Assembly (NCBI RefSeq): GCF_024273195.1
Contig: NZ_JAMZCU010000007.1
Span: 56,653-120,652 of the forward strand
Direction of reading: 5' to 3'
Source: Devosia ureilytica
GTDB lineage: Bacteria; Pseudomonadota; Alphaproteobacteria; Rhizobiales; Devosiaceae
DNA: 64,000 nt
Shown here: in pieces, positions 36,482 to 45,360 of the stretch
How the letters are laid out: every line of letters starts with the position of its first letter
Numbering within the stretch: the stretch's first letter is position 1
The notes under the pieces: model-generated
Told to the model about the DNA's origin: nothing
Databases searched by the model: none
Seen by the model: the letters and a program-made list of their open reading frames with translations, nothing else
Made by a program: the position numbers and the translations under genes

Positions 36482-37804
36482 CTAGTACAACATCCAGACC
36501 AGCCACAGCGTGATGGGCGGGAATGCGACCAGGATAGCGGTGCGGACAATATCGCTGGCCACAAAGGGCAGCACGCCGCGATAGGTTTCCGACAGGCGGG
36601 TCTGGGGTGACATGGAATTGATGATGAACAGGTTCATCCCCACAGGCGGCGTAATCAGCCCCACCTCGACCACGATCAAAACAATGATGCCGAACCAGAT
36701 GCCGAATTCATCGGGCGTCAGGCCAAAATCGAGCACCGACATCATCGGGAAGATGATCGGCACGGTCAAAAGGATCATGGAGAGCGAATCCATGACGCAG
36801 CCCATGACCAGATAGAACACCAGCACCAGGACCATGACGACCCAGGGGTTGAAGCCCTGTTCGCCCACCCAGGATGCCATGACCTGCGGCACCTGGCTCA
36901 TCGCCAGGAAGCCATTGAGCGCGGCGGCGCCAAGCACGATGAGAAAGATCATGGCCGTGGCGCTGGCGGTGGCCAGGCACGCCTCGACGATGGTCTTGCG
37001 ATCAAGGCTGCGGGCCGCCAGCGCAATCAGGAAGGTGCCCGCAGCGCCAACGGCGGCCGCTTCGGTCGGGGTGAAAATGCCGGCATAGATGCCGCCGATC
37101 ACGGCCAGGAACACCACCAGCACCGGCCAGGTCTTGGCCAGTTCGCGGAAGCGCTGACCATAGGGCATACGCTCGCGCACGCCGCCGGCCTCGGGCTGTA
37201 CCCGCACATAGATGGCAATGACCACGATATAGCCGATAGCCGCCAGAATGCCCGGAATGAAGGCGCCCATGAACAGTTTGGCGATGTTCTGCTCGGTCAG
37301 GACCGCGAAGATCACGAGGATGATCGAGGGTGGAATGAGAATGCCCAGGGTGCCACCCGCCGCCACGGCGCCGGTCGAAAGCGCGCCGGAATAGCCGTAT
37401 TTTTTCAACTCAGGCAGCGCCACCTGGCCCATGGTGGCCGCCGTGGCGAGGGACGAGCCGCAAATGGCGCCAAAGCCGGCGCTGGCGCCGATGGCGGCCA
37501 TGGCCACGCCGCCCTTCTTGTGGCCCAGCCAGGCCGCGGCCGCATTGAACAGGCCGGCTGACAGGCCACCGAGCGTTGCGAACTGACCCATGAGCAGGAA
37601 CAGCGGCACGACCGAGAGCGAGTAGGAAGCATAGGTGGAATAGGCCAGGTTCTTGAACTGGGCCGAAACCGGATTGAAGCTGCCTGTGACCGCCCAACTG
37701 CCAAAGACACCGATGGCGAGCATGGCGATGCCGATGGGCACGCGCAGGAAAATCAGGATGAGGACAGCCGGAAGGCCGAGGAAGCCGAGCAGCAACGGGG
37801 TCAT
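36482..37804 (-). CDS. TRAP transporter large permease (DctM), aromatic locus
   Basis: This 440-residue multi-spanning membrane protein has family motifs (ASAGFGAICGSSLATAATMG near residue 125, ILIPPSIILVIF near 160, TPPVGMNLFII near 390). It is the ion-coupled channel subunit. The start overlaps dctQ by ATGA. It belongs to a branch distinct from the first TRAP system in this window (about 16 kb), with different local motifs. Confidence 0.92.
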   Translation of the reverse strand: MTPLLLGFLGLPAVLILIFLRVPIGIAMLAIGVFGSWAVTGSFNPVSAQFKNLAYSTYASYSLSVVPLFLLMGQFATLGGLSAGLFNAAAAWLGHKKGGVAMAAIGASAGFGAICGSSLATAATMGQVALPELKKYGYSGALSTGAVAAGGTLGILIPPSIILVIFAVLTEQNIAKLFMGAFIPGILAAIGYIVVIAIYVRVQPEAGGVRERMPYGQRFRELAKTWPVLVVFLAVIGGIYAGIFTPTEAAAVGAAGTFLIALAARSLDRKTIVEACLATASATAMIFLIVLGAAALNGFLAMSQVPQVMASWVGEQGFNPWVVMVLVLVFYLVMGCVMDSLSMILLTVPIIFPMMSVLDFGLTPDEFGIWFGIIVLIVVEVGLITPPVGMNLFIINSMSPQTRLSETYRGVLPFVASDIVRTAILVAFPPITLWLVWMLY

Positions 37805-38343
37805 AGGTCAACTCCGGCGTGCTTGGGTTCAGCCTCGCCCTTGAGGGCATAGCGAAGCGAACGTCCCAGCACATAGAAAGCCACCACGACCATGATCGCG
37901 GCGCCGATAAAGCCCAGGGCATAGGCCCAACTGAGCGGGAAGCGCAGCAGGAGCGTGGTTTCCTTATAGGCAAACTTGTCCATCATGCCGAAATAGAGCC
38001 GATGGGCGATAAAAGCGGACGCGACCAGCATCATCAGGTCGGTGACGACCAGAAGCCAGCTGTTGACCCGAAGGCCGAAACTGTCGGTGACGAGCGCCAC
38101 CAGCGCATGGCCGCGCTGGAGATGAGCCCAGGGCAGGAAGGCAAAGACAGCAAAACCCATGCCGATGGACACCAGTTCATAGTCGCCCGTGATCGGCTTG
38201 AGGCCAAAGGCCAGCAGGGCGCGGCCCACGATGGACACGACAATCATGGCGACCATGGCCATGAGAACCAGGCCGCCAGCGACGGCCAGCCACTTGGCCA
38301 GACTTACAATCAGGCGACCCAAAAGGGACTCGTCTCTAAACAC
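37801..38343 (-). CDS. TRAP transporter small permease (DctQ), aromatic locus
   Basis: This 180-residue protein has four hydrophobic segments and matches DctQ. The start is GTG at 38343, because GGGGGGAGA lies five to six bases upstream. The in-frame ATG at 38421 would add 26 residues unlike any DctQ N-terminus and would overlap the PcaQ-like box at 38420-38435. It is the first gene of the operon. Confidence 0.85.
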   Translation of the reverse strand: MFRDESLLGRLIVSLAKWLAVAGGLVLMAMVAMIVVSIVGRALLAFGLKPITGDYELVSIGMGFAVFAFLPWAHLQRGHALVALVTDSFGLRVNSWLLVVTDLMMLVASAFIAHRLYFGMMDKFAYKETTLLLRFPLSWAYALGFIGAAIMVVVAFYVLGRSLRYALKGEAEPKHAGVDL

Positions 38344-38419
38344 GCAGGTCTCCCCCCACACTCGGATCGATTTAAGGCGTTGGCCGCCCCCAAGTAAAAT
38401 GACAATTGGCCGCCACTTC

Positions 38420-38435
38420 ATAACCTTGGGATTAT
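38420..38435. promoter_or_regulatory. PcaQ-like binding box upstream of the TRAP operon
   Basis: ATAACCTTGGGATTAT has the same half-sites (ATAACC and GATTAT) as the boxes at pcaI and pcaD. It lies 77 bases upstream of the dctQ start, against 68 and 82 in the other two. Its orientation relative to the downstream operon is reversed; since the outer bases are palindromic (ATAA/TTAT), binding may still be possible. Confidence 0.6.
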
Positions 38436-38612
38436 GACCGATGGCATTTTGCGCTATGAAACGCCCCGTCGCGCCCTCGATCCGATAACCCTAACGAATA
38501 AAAGCCCTGCCGGACACTCTCTGATTCTGGCCGCAGGTTTTTAGCTGTCATCACCATATATCACGTGGGGCGCACTTGCCTTCGCCGGTCGTCCCGCTAG
38601 GGTCAGGACACA

Positions 38613-39089
38613 ATGAGCCAATCCTTTGACACCGACACCACGATAGACTTGCCCGAAACCGATAGCGGGCTGCGCACCGAGACCACGACCGGCGCCATTG
38701 GTTATCGTTTACGGCGCGCCCAGCTGAGCGTGTTCCAGAAGTTCCTTGCCTTTTTCGATGAGTTCAAGCTCAGGCCCGCAGAATATTCGGTGCTCGTGCT
38801 GATCGACGATAATCCCGGGCGCAAGCAAACCGAAATTGCCGAGGTGCTGGGGATCAAGCGCGCCAACTTTGTCACCCTGGTGCATGGGCTGGAGGAGCGC
38901 GGCCTGGTTGAGCGGGTGCCTTCGGCACAGGACCGGCGCGCCAATGCGTTGCACCTGACCGCTGCGGGCACGGCCTTCCTCGCAACCGCGCAATCGCGCC
39001 ATGCGGCGCTGGAAGACGAGACCGTTGCACGGCTCGGCGGCCCCGCCGCCCGCGCCCAATTGCTGGCCCTGCTCGACCGGCTGATCTGA
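38613..39089 (+). CDS. MarR family transcriptional regulator
   Basis: This 158-residue winged-helix protein has the MarR core (EYSVLVLIDDNPGRKQTEIAEVLG near residues 58-80, LVERVPSAQDRRANALHLT near 99-117). MarR regulators such as CouR, FerC and HcaR control hydroxycinnamate genes and release DNA on binding the CoA thioester. The adjacent CoA-ligase operon makes that role likely. AGGACACA precedes the ATG. The gene is transcribed toward the repeat array and away from the TRAP operon. Confidence 0.87.
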   Translation: MSQSFDTDTTIDLPETDSGLRTETTTGAIGYRLRRAQLSVFQKFLAFFDEFKLRPAEYSVLVLIDDNPGRKQTEIAEVLGIKRANFVTLVHGLEERGLVERVPSAQDRRANALHLTAAGTAFLATAQSRHAALEDETVARLGGPAARAQLLALLDRLI

Positions 39090-39143
39090 GCGGTACTTCT
39101 GTACTTTGTACCCGCTCGATTGGGAAAGCGGCCGTCTCTCTCG

Positions 39144-40259
39144 CCCCTGAGGGGAGAGGGGACGCAGGTGACGACCCCGTTTGCCAGCGTCGAGATCCCC
39201 CGCGCGTCGCTTCTAGACCGTTTCACGTTTAGCTGAACGCGCTGCCCTTTTTCCTCCCTCCCCCTTGTGGGGAGGGTAGCGACGCTAGGCCGACAGGCCA
39301 TAGCAGAGCTGGGGTGGGGGTGACGCGACCTCCAAAGGCTCCGAGCAAGAGGACATGCCGACACCCCCACCCTCGGTCCTTCTCTCCTCAAACCTCTCCA
39401 CCGGAGAGGTTTGCCCTTCGGGACGGGTCGAAGCCCACAAGGGGGAGGGAGGCGATGGAACCGCGTCCGCCTGAGTTTGAAACGCTCTAAGGGGAGAAGG
39501 TGGGCCGAAGGGCCGATGAAGGGGGTCAACATCGGGGCGTCCGAGGGGCTTTCACCCCTCACCCTATCCCTCTCCCCTGAGGGGAGAGGGGACGCAGCTC
39601 CCACCGCTTCTGAATCATTTCACCGTTTCGCTGAAACGCTGCCTTGCTCCAACAGTGTACCCGCTTGGATGGGGCAGCGGTCGTGTCTCTCTCGGGGCGA
39701 AAGTGGCCCGAAGGGCCGGACGATGGGTTCAGCATCGGGGCTTCCGAAGGGCTTTCACCCCTCACCCTCTCCCTCTCCCCTGAGGGGAGAGGGGACGCAG
39801 CTCCCACCGCTTCTGAATCATTTCACCGTTTCGCTGAAACGCTGCCTTGCTCCAACAGTGTACCCGCTCGGATGGGGCAGCGGTCGTGTCTCTCTCGGGG
39901 AGAAAGTGGCCCGAAGGGCCGGACGATGGGTTCAGCATCGGGGCTTCCGAAGGGCTTTCACCCCTCACCCTATCCCTCTCCCCTGAGGGGAGAGGGGACG
40001 CAGATCCCACCGCTTCTGAATCATTTCACCGTTTCGCTGAAACGCTGCCTTGCTCCAACAGTGTACCCGCTCGGATGGGGCAGCGGTCGTCCTTCTCTCT
40101 CTCGGGGAGAAAGTGGCCCGAAGGGCCGGACGAGGGGTTCAGCATCGGGGCCTGCGAGGGGCTTTCACCCCTCACCCTGTCCCTCTCCCCTGAGGGGAGA
40201 GGGGACGCAGGTGACGACCCCATTTGCCAGCGGCGAGATCCCCCGCGCGTCGCTTCTAG
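39144..40259. repeat. Repeat array of 203-bp units bounded by a 73-bp direct repeat
   Basis: AACAGTGTAC recurs at 39651, 39854 and 40057, exactly 203 bases apart, and the surrounding units are nearly identical (only scattered substitutions). Each unit holds hairpins CTCTCCCC-TGA-GGGGAGAG, GGCCCGAAGGGCC and GTTTC-GCT-GAAAC. A 73-base segment at 39144-39216 returns at 40187-40259 with two differences, ending at the stop codon of the enoyl-CoA hydratase gene. A longer element at 39219-39482 lies inside the array. Reading frames across it encode only repeat-derived peptides and were not accepted. Confidence 0.9.
39219..39482 (+). repeat. Dispersed intergenic element, copy 1
   Basis: About 264 bases starting GTTTCACGTTTAGCTGAACG and containing several C/G palindromes recur in opposite orientation at 63556-63822, with a handful of differences. 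It has no gene and no transposase. Confidence 0.85.
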
Positions 40260-41026
40260 CGAAAGACCGGCGGGCGCTTTTCGAGGAATGCCTTCAAACC
40301 TTCCTCGGCGTCCGGGCCGGTCTGGCTCAAGGCCGCCGTGAGGCTTTCGGCGTAGAGCCCCGCTTCGGGCGGCATGGAGCCGATCTGGGCGATGGCCTGG
40401 ATGATGAAGCCATTGATGGTGGGCGAGTTTTTGGCGATCCGTTCGGCCAGCTCAAACGCTTTTTCCAGCGCCCCACCTTCGGGCACCACGTGGTGCGCCA
40501 GGCCCAGGCGCTCGCCTTCGACGCCCGAATAGCTGCGACCGGTGAGCATCATTTCGGTCATGCGGTCTGGACCGATGAGCCGGGAAATCCGCACCGAGCC
40601 ACCACCACCGACGAAAATGCCGCGCAGGCCTTCGGGCATCTGGAAGCGGACCGTCTCTTCGGCCACGCGGACATGGCAGGTTGCGCCAAATTCAAGCCCG
40701 CCACCCATTACCGCACCGCTCATGGCGGCAATGACCGGCACCGGCGAAGTGGCAATCCGGGCCATGACCCGGTGCCAATTGCGCGAATGGGCCATGACGT
40801 CGAGGGGGCTGCGCGCCACGTGCTGGGAGAGATCGAGGCCGGACGAGAAGTGTCCGCCATTGCCGCTGACGACAATGGCGCGCGTTCCGGCTGGCACGGC
40901 GCCAAAAAAAGCATCGAGCGCGGCGATCAGATCGTCATTGAGCGCATTGCGCTTTTCGGGACGATTGAGCATCAGGTGGGCGATGGCGCCCTTCTGGCTG
41001 ATCGTCAGAACTTCGGCTTCAGTCAT
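40256..41026 (-). CDS. Enoyl-CoA hydratase/isomerase family protein
   Basis: This 256-residue crotonase has the oxyanion loop SSGLDLS near residue 62 and both hydratase glutamates (GGGLEFGA near 112 and MPEGLRG near 134). It likely hydrates the double bond of hydroxycinnamoyl-CoA. The presence of SDR and thiolase partners favours complete beta-oxidation over the hydratase-lyase route to an aldehyde. It is the last gene of the five-gene operon, overlapping the thioesterase by eight bases. Its stop lies inside the 73-base repeat. Confidence 0.87.
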   Translation of the reverse strand: MTEAEVLTISQKGAIAHLMLNRPEKRNALNDDLIAALDAFFGAVPAGTRAIVVSGNGGHFSSGLDLSQHVARSPLDVMAHSRNWHRVMARIATSPVPVIAAMSGAVMGGGLEFGATCHVRVAEETVRFQMPEGLRGIFVGGGGSVRISRLIGPDRMTEMMLTGRSYSGVEGERLGLAHHVVPEGGALEKAFELAERIAKNSPTINGFIIQAIAQIGSMPPEAGLYAESLTAALSQTGPDAEEGLKAFLEKRPPVFR

Positions 41027-41465
41027 TCTCGGTCCTCTCGGCGCTTTCGGCTTCGGCGCTCAAAAGCTGCCGCACTTGATCAGGCAATGGAGCGGAGCGG
41101 ATGCCGCCCTGGTCGTCGCGCACCACCCAGACGCGCTTTTCATGCGCCTCGATGGCCAATTCGCCATCCTTGAAAAGGCTGTGTTGCACCGAAAAGCTTG
41201 AACGGCCCAGCTCGGTGATTTCACTTTTGATCTCAACCAGATCGCCAAAGCTCGATGGGCGAATGAACCGCGCGCCGGTATCGACCATGGGGATGCCGGC
41301 AATGCCGTAGTGTTGCAGCCAATTGCGCTTGTGCATGCCAAAGGCGGCCGACAACATCCCCGCCGTGGCATTGTCGAAAAAGCGGAAATAATTGGGATAA
41401 TAAACGATGCCGGCGGGGTCGCAGTCGCCGAACTGGATTTCCACCCTGGTCGTATTGGTGAACAT
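41019..41465 (-). CDS. Acyl-CoA thioesterase, 4-hydroxybenzoyl-CoA type
   Basis: This 148-residue hot-dog protein has the 4HBT active-site segment FGDCDPAGIVYYPNYFRFFD, in which Asp17 is the expected catalytic residue. It would release the free aromatic acid from the CoA thioester made by the thiolase. AGGAG lies seven bases before the ATG. Confidence 0.88.
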   Translation of the reverse strand: MFTNTTRVEIQFGDCDPAGIVYYPNYFRFFDNATAGMLSAAFGMHKRNWLQHYGIAGIPMVDTGARFIRPSSFGDLVEIKSEITELGRSSFSVQHSLFKDGELAIEAHEKRVWVVRDDQGGIRSAPLPDQVRQLLSAEAESAERTEND

Positions 41466-41474
41466 GTCCGGCTC

Positions 41475-42236
41475 CTATTTGGGCTGCATGCGCAGGGCGC
41501 CATCAAGGCGCACCACTTCGCCATTGAGATAATCGTTTTCGACCATCGACTTGACCAATGCCGCATATTCGTCGGGACGACCCAGGCGCGCCGGATTGGG
41601 GATGGCTGCAGCCAGCCCATCCTGGGTTTCCTGGGGCAGGCCTTCGAGCAGCGGCGTCAGGAACAGGCCCGGCGCGATGGCGAGGACGCGAATGCCGAAA
41701 CGGGCAAATTCGCGCGCGGCCGGCAGGGTCAGCGAGACAATGCCGCCCTTGGAGGCCGCATAGGCGGCCTGGCCGATCTGCCCCTCATAGGCGGCGACGG
41801 ACGCGGTGGAAATGATGACGCCGCGCTGGCCGTTCTGATCCGGCTCGCCCAGCGACATGGCATGGGCGCACAGCCGCATCATGTTGAAGCTGCCCACCAG
41901 ATTGACATTGATGACCCGGGTGAAGGCATCGAGGGCCATTGGTCCGTCGCGCCCGACGATGCGCCCCGCGGTGCCGATGCCGGCGCAATTGACCAGCACC
42001 GATGGCGTGCCCAGGGATGCGACGGCGGCCGATACGGCAGCTTCGGCGCTGGCGGCATCGGACACGTCGAGGGCAAAGAATTGCCCGCCCAGTTCGGCGG
42101 CGACGGCCTGGCCCAGTTCGGCGTTGCGATCAAAAATGCCGACCCTGGCGCCGGCCGCGGCCAGCATGCGCGCTGTTGCTGCACCAAGCCCGGAGGCGCC
42201 ACCGGTGATAAAGGCGATCTTGCCCGAAATATCCAT
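41475..42236 (-). CDS. SDR 3-hydroxyacyl-CoA dehydrogenase-like protein
   Basis: This 253-residue short-chain dehydrogenase resembles type II 3-hydroxyacyl-CoA dehydrogenase: ITGGASGLG near residue 11, NCAGIGTAGRIVG near 85, QAAYAASKGGI near 155. It likely oxidises the 3-hydroxy acyl-CoA intermediate with NAD. ATG 42236 shares one base with the thiolase stop (TGATG). Confidence 0.87.
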   Translation of the reverse strand: MDISGKIAFITGGASGLGAATARMLAAAGARVGIFDRNAELGQAVAAELGGQFFALDVSDAASAEAAVSAAVASLGTPSVLVNCAGIGTAGRIVGRDGPMALDAFTRVINVNLVGSFNMMRLCAHAMSLGEPDQNGQRGVIISTASVAAYEGQIGQAAYAASKGGIVSLTLPAAREFARFGIRVLAIAPGLFLTPLLEGLPQETQDGLAAAIPNPARLGRPDEYAALVKSMVENDYLNGEVVRLDGALRMQPK

Positions 42237-43477
42237 CACGCGGCCTCGGGGTTTTCGATGAGCAGAGCAATACCCTGCCCGCCACCGATGCAGGCCGAGG
42301 CGATGCCATAGCGGCTGCCGGAGCGCTTGAGTTCAAGCGCCAGGGTGAGGCCAAGGCGGATGCCGGTGACCCCGAGCGGGTGGCCGATGGCAATGGCGCC
42401 GCCATTGACGTTGAGCTTGTCTTCATCGAGGCCGAGCTCATCGACGCAGGCCAGGATCTGCGCGCCGAAGGCTTCGTTGATCTCGATGCGGTCGATCTGG
42501 TCGAGGCGCATGCCCGCCACTTCGAGCACCGCGCGAATGGCCGGGGCGGGGCCGATGCCCATGATCTGGGGCGGCACGCCGACGGCGGCGCTGGCAAGTA
42601 TGCGGGCGAGCGGAGTGTGGCCATTGGCTTTCGCATAGGCCGAGGAGGCGACCAGCACGGCCCCTGCCCCATCGACGATGGCCGAAGAATTCCCCCCGGT
42701 CTGCACGCCGCCAAAGGCGGGACGGAGCTTGGCAAGGATATCGTAAGGCGAGGGACGGATATGGCTGTCGGTATCGACGCTTTCGACCCCGCGCGGCAGC
42801 TTGATCCCGCGCTTGTCGAGCGTATCGATCTCGAAGCTCTCGCTGATCACCGGCACGATTTCCTCGGCCAGGATGCCGGCGTCGCGGGCGGCGATGGCGC
42901 GGTTGAAGCTGCGCTCGGCGAAGCGATCCACGCGCTCGCGGCCGATGTTGTATTGCTTGGCGAGGTTTTCCGCCGTGTCGCCCATGTTGACGCAACCGGC
43001 CGGATCGTAAAGCGCTTCCCAGAGGAAGTCCTTGAACTCCACCTTGCCCATGGCAAAGCCATTGCGGTGGGTATAGGCGGCGATGGGATTGCGGCTCATC
43101 GATTCACAACCCGCCGCCAGCGCCAGGTCGACGCGGCCGAGGGACACGGAATCGGCTGCCTGAGCGATGACCTCGATGCCGGTGCCGCAGATGCGCTGCA
43201 CCAGATGGGCCGGGGCCTCGATGGGCGCGCCGGCATAGAGGCCGATATGGCGCGGGGTGACATAGGCATCGAACGAGGCCTGGGCCATGGAGCCGGCAAT
43301 GGTATGGCCGATATCGGCGGCGTTCACACCCGTCCGCTCGATGGCGGCGCGGGCCGCCTTGATGCCGAGGTCGATGGGCGAAATCTCGCTCAGTGCGCCG
43401 CGATAGTCCACAAAGGGCGTGCGGGCGCCGCCGAGCAGCCAGGCGTCGTCGAAGGTGAGGCGAAGGCCTTTGCTCAT
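42236..43477 (-). CDS. Acetyl-CoA acetyltransferase/thiolase family protein
   Basis: This 413-residue thiolase has the nucleophile segment QRICGTGIEV near residue 95 and NEAFGAQI, GHPLGVTGIR and CIGGGQG at the C-terminus. In the operon it would cleave 3-keto-3-arylpropionyl-CoA to aroyl-CoA plus acetyl-CoA. It differs clearly from PcaF in this window. It starts three bases after the CoA ligase stop. Confidence 0.88.
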   Translation of the reverse strand: MSKGLRLTFDDAWLLGGARTPFVDYRGALSEISPIDLGIKAARAAIERTGVNAADIGHTIAGSMAQASFDAYVTPRHIGLYAGAPIEAPAHLVQRICGTGIEVIAQAADSVSLGRVDLALAAGCESMSRNPIAAYTHRNGFAMGKVEFKDFLWEALYDPAGCVNMGDTAENLAKQYNIGRERVDRFAERSFNRAIAARDAGILAEEIVPVISESFEIDTLDKRGIKLPRGVESVDTDSHIRPSPYDILAKLRPAFGGVQTGGNSSAIVDGAGAVLVASSAYAKANGHTPLARILASAAVGVPPQIMGIGPAPAIRAVLEVAGMRLDQIDRIEINEAFGAQILACVDELGLDEDKLNVNGGAIAIGHPLGVTGIRLGLTLALELKRSGSRYGIASACIGGGQGIALLIENPEAA

Positions 43478-43480
43478 GGT

Positions 43481-45340
43481 TCAGGCGCCTTTCCGGGAAA
43501 GTACGAAAATGTCGGGGCCGGGCGGTTCAGCATAAAGGCTGGCGACCAGATCGGGGCGATGGGTACGCACGGCCCGCTGGTTGATCGAGCCCTTGTCGGT
43601 CACCTCGCCCTTGTCGATGTCGGGCAGCGCAGTCATCACCAGGGCTCGCGCCACATGGTTGGAACTGCCGGTGGACTTCTGCGCCAGGGCGCCGAGGCTT
43701 TCGGCAAATTTCTGCCGCACCGCGGGATGGCCGACAATGGCCTCGGCCTCCGCATCGGCGGGCAGGCCCGCGTGGCGGGCGCAGGCGTTGAGGTCGGGGA
43801 AGATCATGGCACCAATGAAATTGCTGTCGAGGCCGGTGAGCACCACATCGCGGATCAGCGGCGCACAGGCGCTGATGACGGCAGTGCGCACGGCAGCGAA
43901 ATTGACCCAGGTGCCGGTCGAGAGCTTGAAGTCCTCGGTGACGCGGCCATCGAAGACAAAGCCCCTGGTGAGATCATCCGGGTCGGCGAAGCGTACGGCG
44001 TCGCCGATCTGGTAGAAACCTTCTTCGTCAAAGGCCTCGCGGGTCTTTTCAGCGTCGCGCCAATAGCCGGGAGTGACATTGGGGCCTTTGAGACGCAATT
44101 CGGTCTTGTCGCCATTGGGCACGAGCTTGACCGTCATGCCGGCGGCGGGCAGGCCGATATGGCCGGCCTCTTCCACCGGCCAAGTGGTGGTGAAGGCAAA
44201 GGGCGCCGTTTCGGTCGAGCCGTAGCCGGTGATGATCAACACCCGCTCGCCGGTTTCGGCGCGGGCGGCCTTATCGAGACCCTCAAAGACGTGCTGGGAG
44301 AGACCGGCGCCGGCATATTGCAAAAGCTTCAACCGCGCGAAGAGATTGCGCCGCGCCTCAGGATGCTCGTCAAAGGCAGCGACGAGAAATTCATAGGCCT
44401 TGGGCACATTGGTGAAGAGGGTCGGCTGCACCGTCTTCAAATTTTCCAGCGTACGGCCGATGCGCGCCGGAGTGGGCTGACCATCGTCGATATAGAAGCT
44501 GCCGCCATTGTAGATGGCGATGCCGGTATTATGGCTGCCGCCGGCGACGTGGTTCCAGGGCATCCAGTCGAGCAGCACCGGCGGTTCATCGGCCACGAAG
44601 GCCAGCGCCTGGCGGATCATCTGCTGGTTGCAGGCCATCATGCGGTTGGTGGTGATGACACCCTTGGGCAGACCGGTCGAGCCGGAGGTGAACAGCACCT
44701 TGGCGATGGTGTCGGCCGAAATGGCGTCATGAGCATCGGCAACAGCGGACGTCACCGGTGTCGTGAGCAGGTCATTGAAGAGGCTGGCAGCGCGCCCGCC
44801 AATAGGATTGGACCGCACGATCAGCGGCACGTCGGGGCCAAACACCGCATCAATGGCGGGTGCAAATTTTGCGCCATCGCTGGCATAGAGCATGCCGGGA
44901 GTAAGAAGACCTGCAATGTGCCGGAGCTTGCCGAAATCGGTGGAGACCAGCGAATAGGCCGGGGAAATGGGAGCATAGGGGATGCCCACCCAGATCGCTG
45001 CCATGCCCAAGAGGAAATGCTCGATCTCATTGCCCGAAAGGATCATCAGGGGCCGCTCGGGCGAGAGACCGGCATCGAGAAGCGCCTGCGCCAGCGGCGG
45101 AATGCGCGCCAGGACCTCCCCAAATGTCAATTCGCGCCAGCCGTCGCCGTCGCGGTCGGCGATTAGCATGGCGTCGGGTGTCTTGTGCGCCCAGGCTTCC
45201 AGCGCATCGACAATGGCGCGCGGATAGGCGCCAAGCGCCTCGACAGAGCGGATGATGGCGCTGCCATCGGCGCGGTGTTCGGCAGAAGCAGCCATGTTTC
45301 CGAGCCGCACCTGGCGGATCGGGGTAGATTTGACGTCCAT
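43481..45340 (-). CDS. fcs: Feruloyl-CoA synthase-like CoA ligase
   Basis: This 619-residue AMP-forming acyl-CoA synthetase has the P-loop LFTSGSTGLPKGV near residue 205, YGSTETAPFA near 365, the GDAVRF hinge segment near 455 and a C-terminal DKGEVTDKGSINQ lysine motif. The whole-sequence pattern matches feruloyl-CoA synthases, which activate ferulate, p-coumarate or caffeate. GGAGG is six bases before ATG 45340. It is the first gene of the operon, with a perfect palindrome 21 bases upstream. Confidence 0.87.
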   Translation of the reverse strand: MDVKSTPIRQVRLGNMAASAEHRADGSAIIRSVEALGAYPRAIVDALEAWAHKTPDAMLIADRDGDGWRELTFGEVLARIPPLAQALLDAGLSPERPLMILSGNEIEHFLLGMAAIWVGIPYAPISPAYSLVSTDFGKLRHIAGLLTPGMLYASDGAKFAPAIDAVFGPDVPLIVRSNPIGGRAASLFNDLLTTPVTSAVADAHDAISADTIAKVLFTSGSTGLPKGVITTNRMMACNQQMIRQALAFVADEPPVLLDWMPWNHVAGGSHNTGIAIYNGGSFYIDDGQPTPARIGRTLENLKTVQPTLFTNVPKAYEFLVAAFDEHPEARRNLFARLKLLQYAGAGLSQHVFEGLDKAARAETGERVLIITGYGSTETAPFAFTTTWPVEEAGHIGLPAAGMTVKLVPNGDKTELRLKGPNVTPGYWRDAEKTREAFDEEGFYQIGDAVRFADPDDLTRGFVFDGRVTEDFKLSTGTWVNFAAVRTAVISACAPLIRDVVLTGLDSNFIGAMIFPDLNACARHAGLPADAEAEAIVGHPAVRQKFAESLGALAQKSTGSSNHVARALVMTALPDIDKGEVTDKGSINQRAVRTHRPDLVASLYAEPPGPDIFVLSRKGA

Positions 45341-45360
45341 GAGTATCCTCCCCACGGATT

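Noticed and set aside
38485..38500. Possible fourth PcaQ box (ATAACC-CTAA-CGAATA)
   Set aside because: Only one half-site matches; the second diverges too far to support a call.
39144..40259. CRISPR-like array
   Set aside because: Units are contiguous 203-base duplications without short conserved repeats separated by unique spacers, and no cas gene is nearby.
39411..41173. Overlapping + strand frames of 164 to 509 codons through the repeat array
   Set aside because: Their peptides are tandem translations of the 203-base unit, which is a multiple-hairpin DNA repeat and not a protein repeat, and one runs on antisense through the hydratase gene.
42380..45166. 928-codon open frame on the + strand
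   Set aside because: It lies antisense to fcs and the thiolase, both with clear catalytic motifs. The translation is rich in Gly, His and Asp with no domain, as expected for a shadow frame in GC-rich DNA.
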